Assembly (NCBI RefSeq): GCF_024166365.1
Contig: NC_064820.1
Span: forward strand, 139,458,001 to 139,522,000
Direction of reading: 5' to 3'
Length of the DNA stretch: 64,000 nucleotides
Source: Elephas maximus indicus
Lineage: Eukaryota; Chordata; Mammalia; Proboscidea; Elephantidae
The translations under genes and the position numbers were made by a program. This document shows, piece by piece, positions 1 through 11,600 of the stretch (positions are counted from its first letter, which is position 1; each line of letters opens with the position of its first letter). Under the pieces are notes generated by a model. That model was not told the DNA's origin, ran no database searches, and saw only the letters and a program-made list of their open reading frames with translations.

Positions 1-713
1 TTATAAAATCCAAAAAATACTTAATTCTGAATGGAAGGATTGAGGTATATATTTATATGACTAAAGATAGATAGGTAATTAGATCCATCTCCCCCTCTTT
101 GGGCTATAAGTTTTATAAGCATAGAATATCTACATAAGAATATGTAAGACTGGCAATTAAATATCTCTGGAGAGTGGAACTGTATGGCTAAAAACCAGGG
201 GTCAAAGGCTATTTTTCAATGTATTCCCTTTTGTAACTATTGGAATTTAACACATGCATATTTTTTTAATTTAACTGATAAATGAGTATACAAATAACAA
301 AAACTGAAAATACAAATTATAATGCTCTGCTTATAAAAACCAAAATATAAAGTTTTCCAAAATTATAGATGCCACCAAATAAATTATTTTAGATTTAATC
401 CACTCTGAGTAGATGAGAGAGAACTCAGCCAGCCAAAAGAGGAACTAAATTCTTCTCTCGTGTTTATCAGATCAAGGCCGAGGCACTTGTTCTAAATAAG
501 AGGTTTTTAAAGAAATCGAATATTCATGACCAGAATGCAAAAAGTTAACATTATAGAAAACAATCAGATGAATGGAATGGGATAGGCCTCTAGTAGAAAG
601 TGAGCTAAACTAATCAGAGAACCATCTCAATTTGATACCAAGTTATGCAATTCTCTTAAAAGATACCTAAGTAAGCTATCTGAATCACACAGGCCCATTC
701 AAGCTATACAAAA

Positions 714-1107
714 TGGAGGCTCACAAATTTAACTCTTTAGTGCATTTTGACTGTAAAGCTGTACTGGGTATTGGGAATGCTGACATATTCAATCTCAACC
801 TTCATGGACCTTCTAGTTTGAGGAGGATGACTAATGCACATATTTAAATAATGTGTGTATAAACCTTTATATAAAGTAAAAAGCAACAGTCTCCTCACTT
901 TCTCCCTCTAGCACCTCTAGCCTGTTAACAGTTTGGTAAGAATCTGCGCTTTTACAAACATTATTTAACTATTTATTTGCCTTAGTTGGCCTCCCTAATT
1001 AAACTAGAAGATTCCTGAAGGTTGAGATTGAATATCAACATTCCCCACAATGCCCTGCACAGCTTGAGAGTCAAAATGCACAAAAAAAGTTAAATTCATG
1101 AGCCTCT
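714..1107. repeat. Long imperfect inverted repeat in intron 1
   Basis: The left arm (714-832) and the reverse complement of the right arm (986-1107) align along their whole length, roughly 80% by eye. Shared cores include 'gtgcattttgact' and 'ttcaatctcaaccttca'. The loop is about 150 bp. The outer ends are GAGGCTC and GAGCCTC. It could be a nonautonomous DNA transposon with very long terminal repeats or a local inverted duplication; I do not recognise the family. Confidence 0.7.
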
Positions 1108-2208
1108 GTTGTTTGCATCGCCTAAATCTCTCCACACTTGACTTTACTGTCAATCACCCTTTGGTAGGTTAGTAGAGTAACTCACAAGTGGGCAACAAGT
1201 GAAGAATCTCACTGCAGAGCTTTGCATGGGTGTGAGGGGCTTGTTTCAATTGTCCTTTAAAAATGAGGTTATTTCACATAACAAAACTCTTATTTTGCAT
1301 CTCGTGGAATGTAGGAAGATCTGACAACTTTCCCATCCCATCGGCTGGTCCATTTCTGAAAGGTCTGGTCCATTTCTGAAAGGTCGTTGTTCTCCAGTTC
1401 CCCCCCCCCTCCCCGCCCCACTTCCTCCACCTCACTCCCATTTGATTCCTTTACTGCCTGCCTGACCTCTGTAGGTATTTGATTTTGTAACCCTTAACAA
1501 GACTCTTTGGTGAACAAGACTCCAGTGAACTCTGAATACAGTGCGTAGCTTGCCAAGTGTACAAACTCCAACGAATCCTCTGATCAGATGCCCTCTTTCC
1601 AAACATGGCCGTCTCAAGAACTCAAAATGTTCCGACAGAAGAAATGCTTGAATGACGTTTCAAAGAGATTGCCATCTCTACTACTCAAGGAGGAAATCCA
1701 AGGCCGAAGCGGCTGCAGGAACTTTTAAAAGATGTGACAGAGGCAGGCCTCATGGGAGTCTAATGCGACGTAGGGTCCCAACCGATGTGTCAAGAAGAAC
1801 TTTTCACCCAGCTCTGCAACCCGCACCCCAGCCCGGCCCCGCCAGCTAGTTCCGCCCTAGGCCTGTCCCCTCAAGCAAAACCTGGGGACTTGGGAAGCCC
1901 TTTAGGAGGGCTGGGGGTAAGTGGGATGCACCTGACAGGGTGACCCAGTGCTTCTGGCTCCTCACCCCAGTCTGGCTGATCCCACCCCTCCCTCCTCAGC
2001 GGATTCGGCGCCCGGGAGAACAACTGTTCCTCGCCCTCCGCTCCCCCTCCCGCCAGGCCCAGCAGCTCGCACCCGAGCAGCGCAGCTACCGCGGCCTGCA
2101 ACCCTGGCGCTAAGGCCAGCAGCTGCAGCTGCGCGCGCATCCCCGGCCCGAAAAAGAGTACTCGCCGCAAAAGAGAATGGCGCTCGCCTAGCAATTCAGC
2201 TTTCGCGT

Positions 2209-2214
2209 GCTCAC
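2209..2214 (-). other. HSD17B4: HSD17B4 intron 1 splice donor
   Basis: The minus strand reads GGGGAG|GTGAGC, a canonical donor. It lies directly after coding base 58, leaving codon 20 split after its first base. The decayed mirror copy at 2717-2815 has CT where this donor has GT. Confidence 0.9.
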
Positions 2215-2272
2215 CTCCCCCCGCACCGGTGACCAGCACCACCCGCCCGTCGAACCTCAGCGGCGAGGCCAT
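2215..2272 (-). CDS. HSD17B4: HSD17B4 coding exon 1 (partial gene)
   Basis: This is the first coding exon of peroxisomal multifunctional enzyme type 2 (D-bifunctional protein), which carries out the hydratase and (3R)-hydroxyacyl-CoA dehydrogenase steps of peroxisomal beta-oxidation. The minus strand reads ATG followed by ASPLRFDGRVVLVTGAGG: 19 codons plus one base, then a GTGAGC donor. This matches the human N-terminus from memory, apart from residue 2 (Ala for Gly) and residue 19 (Gly for Ala). The visible part is the first beta strand of the short-chain dehydrogenase Rossmann fold and the start of its TGxxxGxG dinucleotide-binding loop (Thr15, Gly16). The start is supported by A at -3 and G at +4 (strong Kozak). 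A longer in-frame reading upstream begins at TTG (2302), not ATG. All later exons lie beyond position 1. Identity is secure from motif and splice structure; only this exon is seen. Confidence 0.93.
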
Positions 2273-2448
2273 GATCCCGGCTGCAGCGACACACACACAC
2301 AAACAACAAGCTGAGCCGGTTGAGCTCAGAATACTGGACCAGGAGTTAGAAGAGGAGGGGCCAGACGTGTGACTAGAGTGACCGGCCAGTTTCTAACAAG
2401 GGGAGCGGAGTGGTAGTTTTCCAAGTGCGCCTGCGCGAGCCTCTCTTG

Positions 2449-2469
2449 GAATCCTGGGAAATGTAGTCC
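2449..2469 (-). promoter_or_regulatory. ZNF143/THAP11-type (SBS) element
   Basis: The gene strand reads ACTACATTTCCCAGGATTCC, very close to the ACTACAATTCCCAGMATGC consensus known from many housekeeping promoters. It sits about 180 bp upstream of the ATG, 12 bp from an inverted CCAAT box. Motif match only; no binding evidence. Confidence 0.75.
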
Positions 2470-2481
2470 AACATTGCCTCT

Positions 2482-2486
2482 ATTGG
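2482..2486 (-). promoter_or_regulatory. CCAAT box (NF-Y type)
   Basis: ATTGG on the + strand gives CCAAT on the HSD17B4 strand, about 210 bp upstream of the ATG and just upstream of the ZNF143-type element. Spacing suits an NF-Y site; short motif, so moderate confidence. Confidence 0.5.
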
Positions 2487-2545
2487 CTACAAGAGCCTTG
2501 GAGAGAAAGAGCCCTCGTTGCAGCTAGAGCTTGTGGGAGCTGCTG

Positions 2546-3126
2546 GGACCTGACTGATAAAATAGTTAACTCAGCACCTGCGTCCATCCATTCACACATC
2601 GTTTCATCACTCACTCAACGAGCGTTTTCTGGGTTTGGGCGTCAGGCCTAGACAAATAGGACAGAGCCCCTGTCCTTGAGCAGTTTTCAGATATAGCCTC
2701 TAGGAAGAAGTCACTAACTCGTCGCTGAGGTTCGAAGGGCAGGTGGTGCTGGTCACCAGCGCAGGGGGAGCTGAGCTCGTGAAAGCTGAACTGCTAGGCG
2801 AGCGCCATTCTCCCTTGTGCCTACTATATAAAGATCATCCATGAACTATTAAAAAATGCCCTACCACTGACCTCTGGAAATAGTCTTAGAAACGAACAAA
2901 CAAAATTTAACATGTGCTGCCAAATGACTTTTGCATTTGTATTGTGAAAATAGTCATAGACTAAAAAAAAAGACTGCCATCCATTAATTCAACAAATACT
3001 TGTTAAACATGCGTGAGGAACTTTTACATTTTGAGGTGCTCATAGGGCTAATTGGGGAGTCAGAACTAAAATTAAGCACTCCATTCAGAAATTAAACTGT
3101 TTACTTCTACACTCATGATAACCATT
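2546..3126. other. Upstream flank without a gene
   Basis: Apart from the exon 1 mirror copy, this stretch is AT-rich and carries nothing recognisable. It ends where L1 sequence begins. Confidence 0.6.
2717..2815 (+). pseudogene. Decayed inverted copy of HSD17B4 exon 1 and donor
   Basis: The + strand here matches the minus-strand sequence 2268-2170: the exon 1 coding part from codon 3 onward, the donor position and about 40 bp of intron. I count about 12 differences in about 97 aligned bases, many of them C/T or G/A changes at former CpGs. The intronic stretch 'ctaggcgagcgccattctc' is identical. The copy has lost the ATG (the matching position reads ACT) and the donor GT reads CT, so it cannot act as a first exon. 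It faces away from the real exon with about 450 bp between the arms. Since intron sequence is included it arose from DNA, not from an mRNA. Confidence 0.88.
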
Positions 3127-3182
3127 CCTAGTCCTAGTCAGAGCAATAATGCAAGAAAAAGAAATAAAGGGCATCCAAAATT
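3127..3182 (+). mobile_element. L1 ORF2 fragment
   Basis: A short piece matching the L1 ORF2 segment around 10286-10340 ('agtcctag…gcaataa…aaataaagggcatccaaa'). It precedes L1 5' sequence, so it is out of order: an older fragment or a rearranged end of the large L1. Confidence 0.6.
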
Positions 3183-4851
3183 CCTTTTTGTCTTTTTTCA
3201 TTTATCAGCTTCTTGTCTCTCTATACTTACCTTCCTTTCCTGTCTCCTGAATACCTGGCGCTCTATGACATCTCTGCCCTTTCTAGCCAAGCTGTGCTGC
3301 ACAGCCTGAGAGCCACTCCCCAATTTTTGCAGCCACACCGATGGGATCTCTGGAGGCTTTTCTTTTCTTTTCTAATTTTTATTTATTTGTTGCATATATT
3401 TTCTTTTTCCCTTTTTCTATTTTTTTCCCTTCTGTTTTTCTCCATCTCTCGGTTTCTCATCTCTCCACTCCAATGGCAAGCTCCCTTAGCAGTTTTTATT
3501 TGTTTGTTTCTCTTTGGCGTATTTCTCTCTCCTCTCTATCCTCTTTCCCATACCCCTATTAGCTCCACACATCACAACCTCTCCATTCCTACCTGTGTAT
3601 CTGCACCTTGCTTTGAACATCACACCCCTGAGCAACACAGACATGGCTTACTGGAACCAGCCCTGTACTAATTCCCAACCCACCCTGTTGGCCCTAGTAC
3701 ATGCCATAAACAACCTATCCTGGGCCCTCACCTTCAGGTGGACCTGCCCTGCTACACCATAGCTGAGCAACTGGCCCTGCACATTGACAAGGAGGTGAAA
3801 AGTATTGTGCCTACAGATGAGCAAACATCAAAGAACATACAGCCTATCAGCTCAGACATAACCACATAGAACAAGCAGGACAAAGCAAACAAATCTACAA
3901 TCAATAAACAAAATAACTACTGAATGTCCTGATGACAGCAGACAATATCAAAACATATCAAAAAGATAAAATAAACAGGACAGGATGGTTCCAATAGAAG
4001 TCCAAAATTAAACACCAGATGACCTTCCAATAGAAGAAAAGGCACTAGAACTACCTGATAGGGAATTCAAATCTCTAATATTCAGAGCTATCCAAGAGTT
4101 GAAGCAAAAAGCACAAAAATAATGAAAAAACAGACAAATTCATGGAACAGGCAGACAAATTCATGGAAAATAAAGACAAAAAATGTAAGAATTTAGGAAA
4201 ATAATACAGGAATGAACTACCAAAATAAATTCACAGCTAGAAATCATGCAAAAATAACAAACTAGAAATCCAAAAGGTAAACAACAAGATTTTAGAAATG
4301 GACAGTTTCATAGAAGTATTGAGGAGGAGCTTTGAAATGATGGAAGACAGGATCAGCAAAGTTGAAGAAAAACACTTGGTTACAACTCTGTTGCAGGAAA
4401 AATCACCAAAAAAAGAACAGAGGAAAATGAAGAAACCCTGAGAATTATGTGGGATATAATCAAAAGCAAAAATTTGCAAGTGATCAGAGTTCCAGAGAAA
4501 ACAGAAAAACAGAGAGGATCATTGAACAACTGCTGACAGAAAACATCCTTAATTTCATGAAAGATGAAAAGCTGACCATCCAAGAAGCTCAATGAACCCC
4601 ATATAGACCCCAAAAGAAAATCACCAAGGCATAACACAATCACACCCGCTAATACCAAAGACAAAGAAAGAATCCGGGCAGCTGCTCGGGAAAAACAAAA
4701 AATCACATACAGAAGAGACACATTAAGACTAAACTCTGATTATTTGGCAGAATCCATGCAGGCAAGAAGGCAATGGGATGACATATATAAAACCTTGAAA
4801 GAAAAAAATTGCCAAACAAAAACAATATATCCTGCAAACCTCTTGTTCAAC

Positions 4852-5727
4852 AAACAATACAGGAGACGTCAGCACAACGAGACTAAACCAAAAGCAAAGA
4901 AGTTTTCTGAATAAACCGAATGCTTTGAACGCCAGAGTAGCAGGGGCGGGGATTTGGGGACCATAGTTTCAGAAGACATCTAGGTCAATTGGTATAATAA
5001 AATCTAGTAAGAAAACATTCTGCATCCCACTTTGGTGAGTGGCGTGTGGGGTCTTAAACACTGGCAAGTGGCTATCTAAGATGCATCAATTGGCCTTAAC
5101 CCACCTGGTGCAAAAGAAAATGAAGAACACCAAAGACACAAGGTGATTATAAGCCCAAGAGACAGAAAGGGCCACATAAATCAGAGACTACATCAGCCTC
5201 AGACCAGAAGAAATAGATGGCGCCCAGCTACAACTGATGACTGCCCTGACAGGGAACACAAAAGAGAATCCTTGATGGTCCAGGAGAGCAGTGGGATGCA
5301 ACCTCAAATTCTTGTAAAAAGACCAAACTTAATGGTCTGACTAAAACTAGAAGGACACCAGAGGTCATGGTCCCCAGACCTTCTGTTAGCCCAAGAAGGG
5401 AGCCATTCCCAAAGCCAACTCTTCACACAGGGATTGGACTCGACTGTAAGATAGAAAATGATACTGGTAAGGAGTGAGCTTCTTGGCTCAAGTAGACACA
5501 TGAGACTATGTGGGCAGCTCCTGTCTAGAGATGAGAAGGAAGAGGGGGACAGCAGCTGACTGAATGGATATGGAAATACAGGGTGGAGAGAAGGTGCGAG
5601 CTGTCTCATTAGGGGAGAGCAACTAGGAGTATATAGCAAGGTGTATGTAAATTTTTGTATGAGAGACTGACTTGATTTGTAAACTTTCTCTTAAAGCACA
5701 ATAAAAATTAAAAAATTAAAAAAAAAA
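4852..5727 (+). mobile_element. 5'-truncated L1, 3' UTR only
   Basis: An L1 3' UTR related to the young full-length copy (compare 19130-19970) but clearly diverged, ending in an A-rich tail. The 12-bp sequence CTCTTGTTCAAC flanks it at 4840-4851 and 5728-5739. Removing it rejoins copy A's ORF1. There is no coding sequence. Confidence 0.88.
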
Positions 5728-6675
5728 CTCTTGTTCAACTGTGATGGTAAAATTAGGACATTTCCAGATAAACAAAAATTAAGGGAATATGTAAAAACGA
5801 AAACAAACTTAAAACAATTATTAAAGGAAGCCTCTCGATCTGAGAACAAACAACATCAGACCACAGCCAGATCCCAACCTAGGAAATGAAATCTCAAGCA
5901 CTATCCAAAACCGAAAGAATTACAAGAGGGAACCAGAGAGGTAAATCTGTAAATGACAGCAACGTCAGAATAATAAAAGAGGGAACAAACAGTGTAGGTA
6001 TAGAATGGAGGGGAAGGCAAGGCGATTCCAAGTAATAATAGACTGGTTCAAACCTACAAAGAGAAGGGTAAATTTCAAGGTAACCACAAAGAAAGTTAAC
6101 AAAGCTTCTCATCAAAATAAAGAAGAAAAACAAAATCTCAGTAAAACAAAATCTATTAAAAAGAAAAAAAATCCATTAAAAAAAAGAATTCAGCACAGGA
6201 GAGTAACAGGAACAAAGAAAATGTCATCATCACCAAAAAAAAAACCCAACAAAATGACAACAGTAAACTCATACCTATCAATAATTACACTGAATGTAAA
6301 TGGCCTAAATGCACCCATCAAGAGACACGCAGTGACAAAATGGATTTAAAAACAGAATCCATCAATATGCTGTCTACAAGAGACACACCTTAGAAAGAAA
6401 GATATAAATTTATTAAAAATCAAAGGATAGAAAAAAATATATCAAGAAAACAGCTAACAGAAAAGAATAGGAGTGGCAATACTAATCTCAGATAAAAGAG
6501 ACTTTAAAACAAAATCCATCATAAAAGGCAAAGAAAGGTACTACATAATGATTAAAGGGACGATCCATCATGAAGACTTAACTATAATAAACATCTACGC
6601 ACCCAACAACAGGGCTCCAAAATACCTAAAACAAACTCTAGCAACACTAAGAAGAGAAACTGACAGTTCCACATT

Positions 6676-7171
6676 TGTCATAGATTGAATTATGTCCCCC
6701 AAAAATGTGTGTATCAATTGGGCTGGGCCATCATTCCCAGTATTGTGTGATTTTCCCATATGTTGTAAATCCCGCCTCTTTGATGTTAATGAGGGAGGAT
6801 GCGCGGCAGTGGTGTTAGTGAGGCAGGACTCAACCTACAGGACTAGATTGTGTCTTAAGGCAATTTCTTGAGATATAAAACATAGAAGCAGGCAGAGAGA
6901 CAGGGGGACCTCATACCACCAAGAAAGCAGCACCAGGAGCAGAGCACATGCCTGGGAGACGGGATCCCTGTATCTGAGAAGCTCCTCGACCAGGGGAAGA
7001 CTGAGGACAAGGACCTTCCTCGAGAGCCAACTGACAAAGAAAGCTTTCCCCTGGAGCCAATGCCCTGAATTTGGACTTGTAACCTACTAGACTGTGAAAA
7101 AATAAATTTCTCTTTGTTAAAGCCATCCACTTGTGGTATTTCTGTTATGGCAGCATTAGATGACTAAGACA
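6676..7171 (+). repeat. 5' LTR of MaLR-type element
   Basis: 496 bp, TG...CA ended, with an AATAAA signal near the 3' end ('aataaatttctctttgtt' at 7101 onward) as in MaLR LTRs. It is paired with 8212-8695. Confidence 0.82.
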
Positions 7172-7361
7172 GAATTTGGTACCTAGAGAGTGGGGTGCTG
7201 CTCTAACAGATACCTAAAATGTGGAAGCAGTTTTGAAACTGAATGGATAGAGTTGCAACAGCGGCAGAGGACCAGCACAGCAGAGAACCTGCAGCAGCAA
7301 AGAAGTGGCAACAGCAGAGAACCATCAGCAGCAGAACCAGGAGACCAGCATGAGATGGTGC

Positions 7362-7553
7362 TGGAGCCAACCCACGGAGCAAGAGAGCTGAATGCCTTTG
7401 TGCAGGAGGCTTCCTGGTGGAGCGGGGTGCCTCTGGGCACTTATCGGTAGAGCTAGGCTTGTCAACCCACGGAGCCAGAGGGCTGAGTACCTATGTGCAG
7501 AAGGCTTCCTGGTGGAGTGGGGTGAGTCTGGGCACTTATAGGTGGAGCTACAG
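7362..7553 (+). repeat. Tandem duplication inside the MaLR element
   Basis: Two units with a 95-bp period. Both contain 'caacccacggagc', 'ggcttcctggtggag' and 'tctgggcacttat'. A single related unit occurs in another LTR-derived segment at about 57530-57605. Confidence 0.8.
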
Positions 7554-8211
7554 AGCTTTGGAACACCTGCCCAGCAGGGCAGATGCAGGCGTGAGGCCCT
7601 AGGAGCCGAGAGGCGAAGAAATCATGAAGCAGAAGCTGAAGAGACAAGGAACAGAAGAGGCTGAGCTGCCTCAGTCTCAAAAGGTATGGCCATGACCTCA
7701 GGGGTTTCAAAGGGTGGAGCCATGGCCTCTGGTGTTTCTAGGGTGGAGTTGCTACACAGATGGTTGAAGAGAATGGTGCACCTAAAGCTGAGGGAGCAGA
7801 GTGCTATCCTAGTGAACCTGAAAAGTGGAGGGACAAGGGGCCTCCACTCAGAATTCGGATAGTGGGGCCAACACCTAGAGTCTGGAGGGGAGAACCATTG
7901 TGTAAATTGTCTCAGAGAAGAGAGAATTATTTTCAAAGCTTTGAGGGCTAATGTAATGTATTCTGCTGACTTGCTTGGTGCCTGTTATGCCTTCTCTTTC
8001 TCCGGTTTCTCTCATTTGTAATGGAAATGTCTACCTTGTGCCTGTTCTGCCATCAAACCTTTGGAAGCAAATAGTTTGTGTTCTAGATTTCACAGATGAA
8101 GAAGAATTTTTGGATTTTGGACTTGGAGCTCAGATTTTTGCTATGATACCATGGGGTGAATATGTTTTGCGTGTTGCAAGAATGTGATATTTGGGGGGCT
8201 AAAGGGTGGAA

Positions 8212-8695
8212 TGTCATAGATTGAATTATGTCCTCCCAAAAATGTGTGCATCAATTGGGCTGGGCCATGATTCCTGGTGCTGTATGATTTTCCTATATGC
8301 TGTAAATCCTGCCTCTATGATGTTAATGAGGGAGGATGGGCTAGTGAGGCAGGACTCAACCTACAGGACTAGATTGTGTCTTGAGGCAATCTCTTGAGAT
8401 ACAAAAGATATAAGCAAGCAGAGAGACAGGGGGACCTCATACCACCAATAAAGCAGCACCAGGAGCAGAGCATGTCCTTTGGAACTGGAGCCCTGTGCCG
8501 GAAGAGCTCCTCAACCATAGAAAGATTGAGGACAAGGACCTTCCTCCAGGGCCAACAGAGAGAGAAAGGCTTCCCCTGGAGCTGACACCCTGAATTTGGA
8601 CGTTTAGCCTACTTTGCTGTGAGGAAATAAATTTCTCTCTGTTAAAGCCACCCACTTGCGGTATTTCTGTTATGGCAGCACTAGATGACTAGACA
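8212..8695 (+). repeat. 3' LTR of MaLR-type element
   Basis: 484 bp, the same start and end as the 5' LTR. It differs by substitutions and about 14 bp missing near 8338. Confidence 0.82.
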
Positions 8696-11600
8696 ACAAT
8701 CATAGCAGGAGACTTCAACACACCACTCTTGGTAAAGGACAGAACTTCTAGAAAGAAATTCAACAAAGATACAGAACCGCTAATGGGAACAGCCTGCCAA
8801 CTTGACCTCATGCACATATACAGAACACTACACACAATAGCTACAAAGTACACATTCTTTTCTAACACACATGGAACCTTTTCGAGAATAGACAACATTT
8901 TAAGCAACTCTCAACAAAATCCAAAACATTGAGATAATACAAAGTATCTTCTCTGACGACAATGCCATCAGGGTAGAAATTAACAACAGGAGGAGCAAGG
9001 AAAAAAAATCAATTACATGGAAACTGAACAACATGCTGCTTAAAAACCACTGGGTAATAGAAGAGATCACAGAAGGAATAAAAAGAATTCCTAGAATCAA
9101 AAAAGAATGAAAACACCTCAAACCAAAACCTTTGGGACACAGCAAAGGCTGTCCTCAGAGGTCAATTTATAGCAATAGATGCACACATCAGAAAAGAAAA
9201 AAGGGACAAAATCAAAACATTAGTTACACAACTTGAATAGAAAGAGAAAGAGAACAGCAAAAGAAGCCCACAGCCACCAGAAGAAAGGAAATAATAAAGA
9301 TCAGAGAAATAAATGAAGTACAGAATAAAAAAAAACAATAGAATCAACAAAACCAAAAGTTGGTTCTTTGAAACGCTCAACAAAATTGACAAACCACTGG
9401 CCAAACTGACAAAAGAAAAATACGAGAGGATGCAAATAGCCCAAATAAGAAATGAAATGGGGAACATTACAACAAACCCAACTGAAAGAAAAAGGGTCAT
9501 AACAGAGTATTATGAAAAACTATACTCCAACAAATTAAAAAACCTAGAGGAAATGGACAAATTTCTAGAAACACGCTACTTACTCAAACTAACACAAAAT
9601 GATGTTGAAAATCTGAACAGACCCATAACAAGAGAAGAGATTGAAAAGATAATTTAAAAACTCTCAAGAAAAAAAAGCCCTGGCCCGTACTGCTTCACTG
9701 GAGAATTCTACCAAATATTCAGAGAAGAGCTTACACCAGTACTGCTCAAACTATTTCAGAACATAGAAAAGAAAGCAATACTTCCGAATTCATTCTATGA
9801 AGCCAGCATAACCTTGATACCAAAACCAAGCAAAGACACCACAAAAATAGAAAATTAGAGACCAATATCTCTCATAATTGCAGATGCAAAAATTCTCAAC
9901 AAAATTCTAGCCAATAGAATTCAGTATCATATCAAAAAAACAATAGACCAAAACCAAGTGGAATTCATTCCAGGTATGCAAAGATGGTTCAATATTAGAA
10001 AATCAATCAACGTAATCCACCACATAAATAAAAGGAAAGAAAAGAATCACATGATCATCTCAATTCATGTAGAAAAGACATTTGACAAAGTCCAACACCC
10101 CTTCCTGATAAAAGCTCTCAATAAACTAGGTATAGAAGGGACATTTCTCAACATAATAAAAGGTATCTATGCAAAACCAATGGCCAACATCATTCTTAAT
10201 GGAGAGAGGCTGAAAACATTCCCCTTGAGAACAGGAACAAGACACGGATGCCTTTTATCCCAACTCCTACTTAAAATTTTGCTGGAAGTCCTAGCTAGAT
10301 CAATAAGGCAAAAAAGAAATAAAGGGCATCCAAATTGGTGATAAAGAAGCTGAACTGTCCCTATTTGTAGATGATATGACACTATACATAGAAAACCCAA
10401 GACTCCACAAGAAAACTACTGCAACTAATAGAGAGATTCAGCAGATTAGCAGGATACAAGATAAACATACAAAAATCAGTTGGATTCCTATACACCAGTA
10501 GAGAATAATGAAAAGGAAATCAGGAAAACAATACCGTTTATAATAGCCCCTAAAAAAATAAAATACTTGGGAATAAATCTAACCAGAGATGTAAAAGACC
10601 TACACAAAGAAAACTACAAAACACTACTGCAAGAAACGAAAAGAGACCTACATAAATGGAAAAACATACCACGCTCACGGATAGGTAGACAATTCTATCC
10701 AAAGCAATTTACAAATACAATGTAATTCCAATACAAATACCAATAACATTCTTTAAAGAGATGGAAAAACTGATCATTAACTTCATATGGAAAGGGAAGA
10801 AGCCCCAATAAGTAAAGCACTATTGAAGATGAAGAATAAAGTAGGAGGACTTGCACTACCTCATGTCAGAACTTACTGCACAGCTGTGGTCGTCACAACA
10901 GCCTGGTACTGGTACAACGACAGATACATTGACCAATGGAACAGAATTGAGAACCCAGATGTAAATCCATCTACCTCCAGTCCCCTGATGTTCGACAAGG
11001 GCCCAAAATCCATGGAATGGGGAAAAGACAGTCTTTTCAACAAATGATGCTGAAAAACTGGATGTCCACCTGCAAAAAATGAAACAGGACCCATACCACA
11101 CACCATACACAAAAAAAACTAATTGAAAATGGATCAAAAACCTAAATATAAAACCAAGAACTGTGAAGATTATAGAAGAAAAATAGGATCAACACTCGAG
11201 GTCCTAATACGTGACATTAAAAGGATACAAACCATAAATAATAGCACACAAACTCCAGAAAATAAGCTAGATAACTGGAATCTTCTAAAAATTAAACACG
11301 CTCATCAAAAAACTTCACCAAAAGGGTAAAAAGAGAACCCACAGACGGGAAAAAAGTTTTTGGCTCTTACAAATACGTCAAAGTTCTAATTCCTAAAATC
11401 TATAGGGAAATCCAACGCTTCTACAACAAAAAGACAAATAATCCAATTAAAAATGAGCAAAGGATATGAACAGACACTTCATCAAAGAACACTTTCAAGT
11501 GACTAACAGACACATGAGGAAATGCTCACGATCACTAGCCGTTAGGGAAATGCAAACCAAAACCACGATGGGATACCATCTCACCCCAGCATTTCTAGCA

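Larger units (their letters stand above)
1..2214 (-). other. HSD17B4: HSD17B4 intron 1 (5' part)
   Basis: Sequence downstream of the exon 1 donor on the minus strand. The part near the exon (about 1800-2200) is GC-rich and continues the promoter CpG island. Below about 1700 it becomes AT-rich and unremarkable. The only clear structure is the inverted repeat at 714-1107. A short C-run (about 1402-1414) and a local duplication of about 21 bp near 1346-1387 ('ggtccatttctgaaaggtc' twice) are also visible. Small open frames here show no family resemblance. Confidence 0.85.
2273..2545 (-). promoter_or_regulatory. HSD17B4: HSD17B4 proximal promoter and 5' UTR
   Basis: This GC-rich, CpG-bearing stretch lies immediately upstream of the HSD17B4 ATG. 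The first bases upstream form the 5' UTR and include a short (GT)n run on the gene strand at 2289-2300. Going further upstream there is a TGCGCCTGCGCG stretch resembling an NRF1 site (2425-2436), a ZNF143/THAP11-type element (2449-2469) and a CCAAT box on the gene strand (2482-2486). There is no clear TATA box at a useful distance. The combination fits a housekeeping-type dispersed promoter. The transcription start is not fixed by the sequence; somewhere in about 2290-2420 is an inference. Confidence 0.75.
6676..8695 (+). mobile_element. MaLR-type ERV with two LTRs, no coding genes
   Basis: A short endogenous retroviral element inserted in copy A's ORF2. The LTRs begin TGTCATAGATTGAATTATGTC and end ..AGACA; they flank about 1.04 kb of internal sequence. 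The first internal bases 'gaatttggtacc' fit the MaLR/ERVL primer-site region. Flanking 5-bp duplications are ACATT (6671-6675) and ACAAT (8696-8700), one mismatch. No gag, pol or env frame is present. This fits the nonautonomous mammalian MaLR group (THE1/MST/MLT relatives). The LTRs differ at many positions, including about 14 bp missing from the 3' LTR, so the insertion is old. Confidence 0.85.

Noticed and set aside
1948-2232. 94-codon proline/alanine-rich + strand frame
   Set aside because: Antisense to exon 1 and the CpG island; composition is explained by high GC.
1871-2302. 143-codon minus-strand open frame read as one protein
   Set aside because: Only 2215-2272 is HSD17B4 exon 1; the rest reads through the splice donor into the intron and starts from a TTG.
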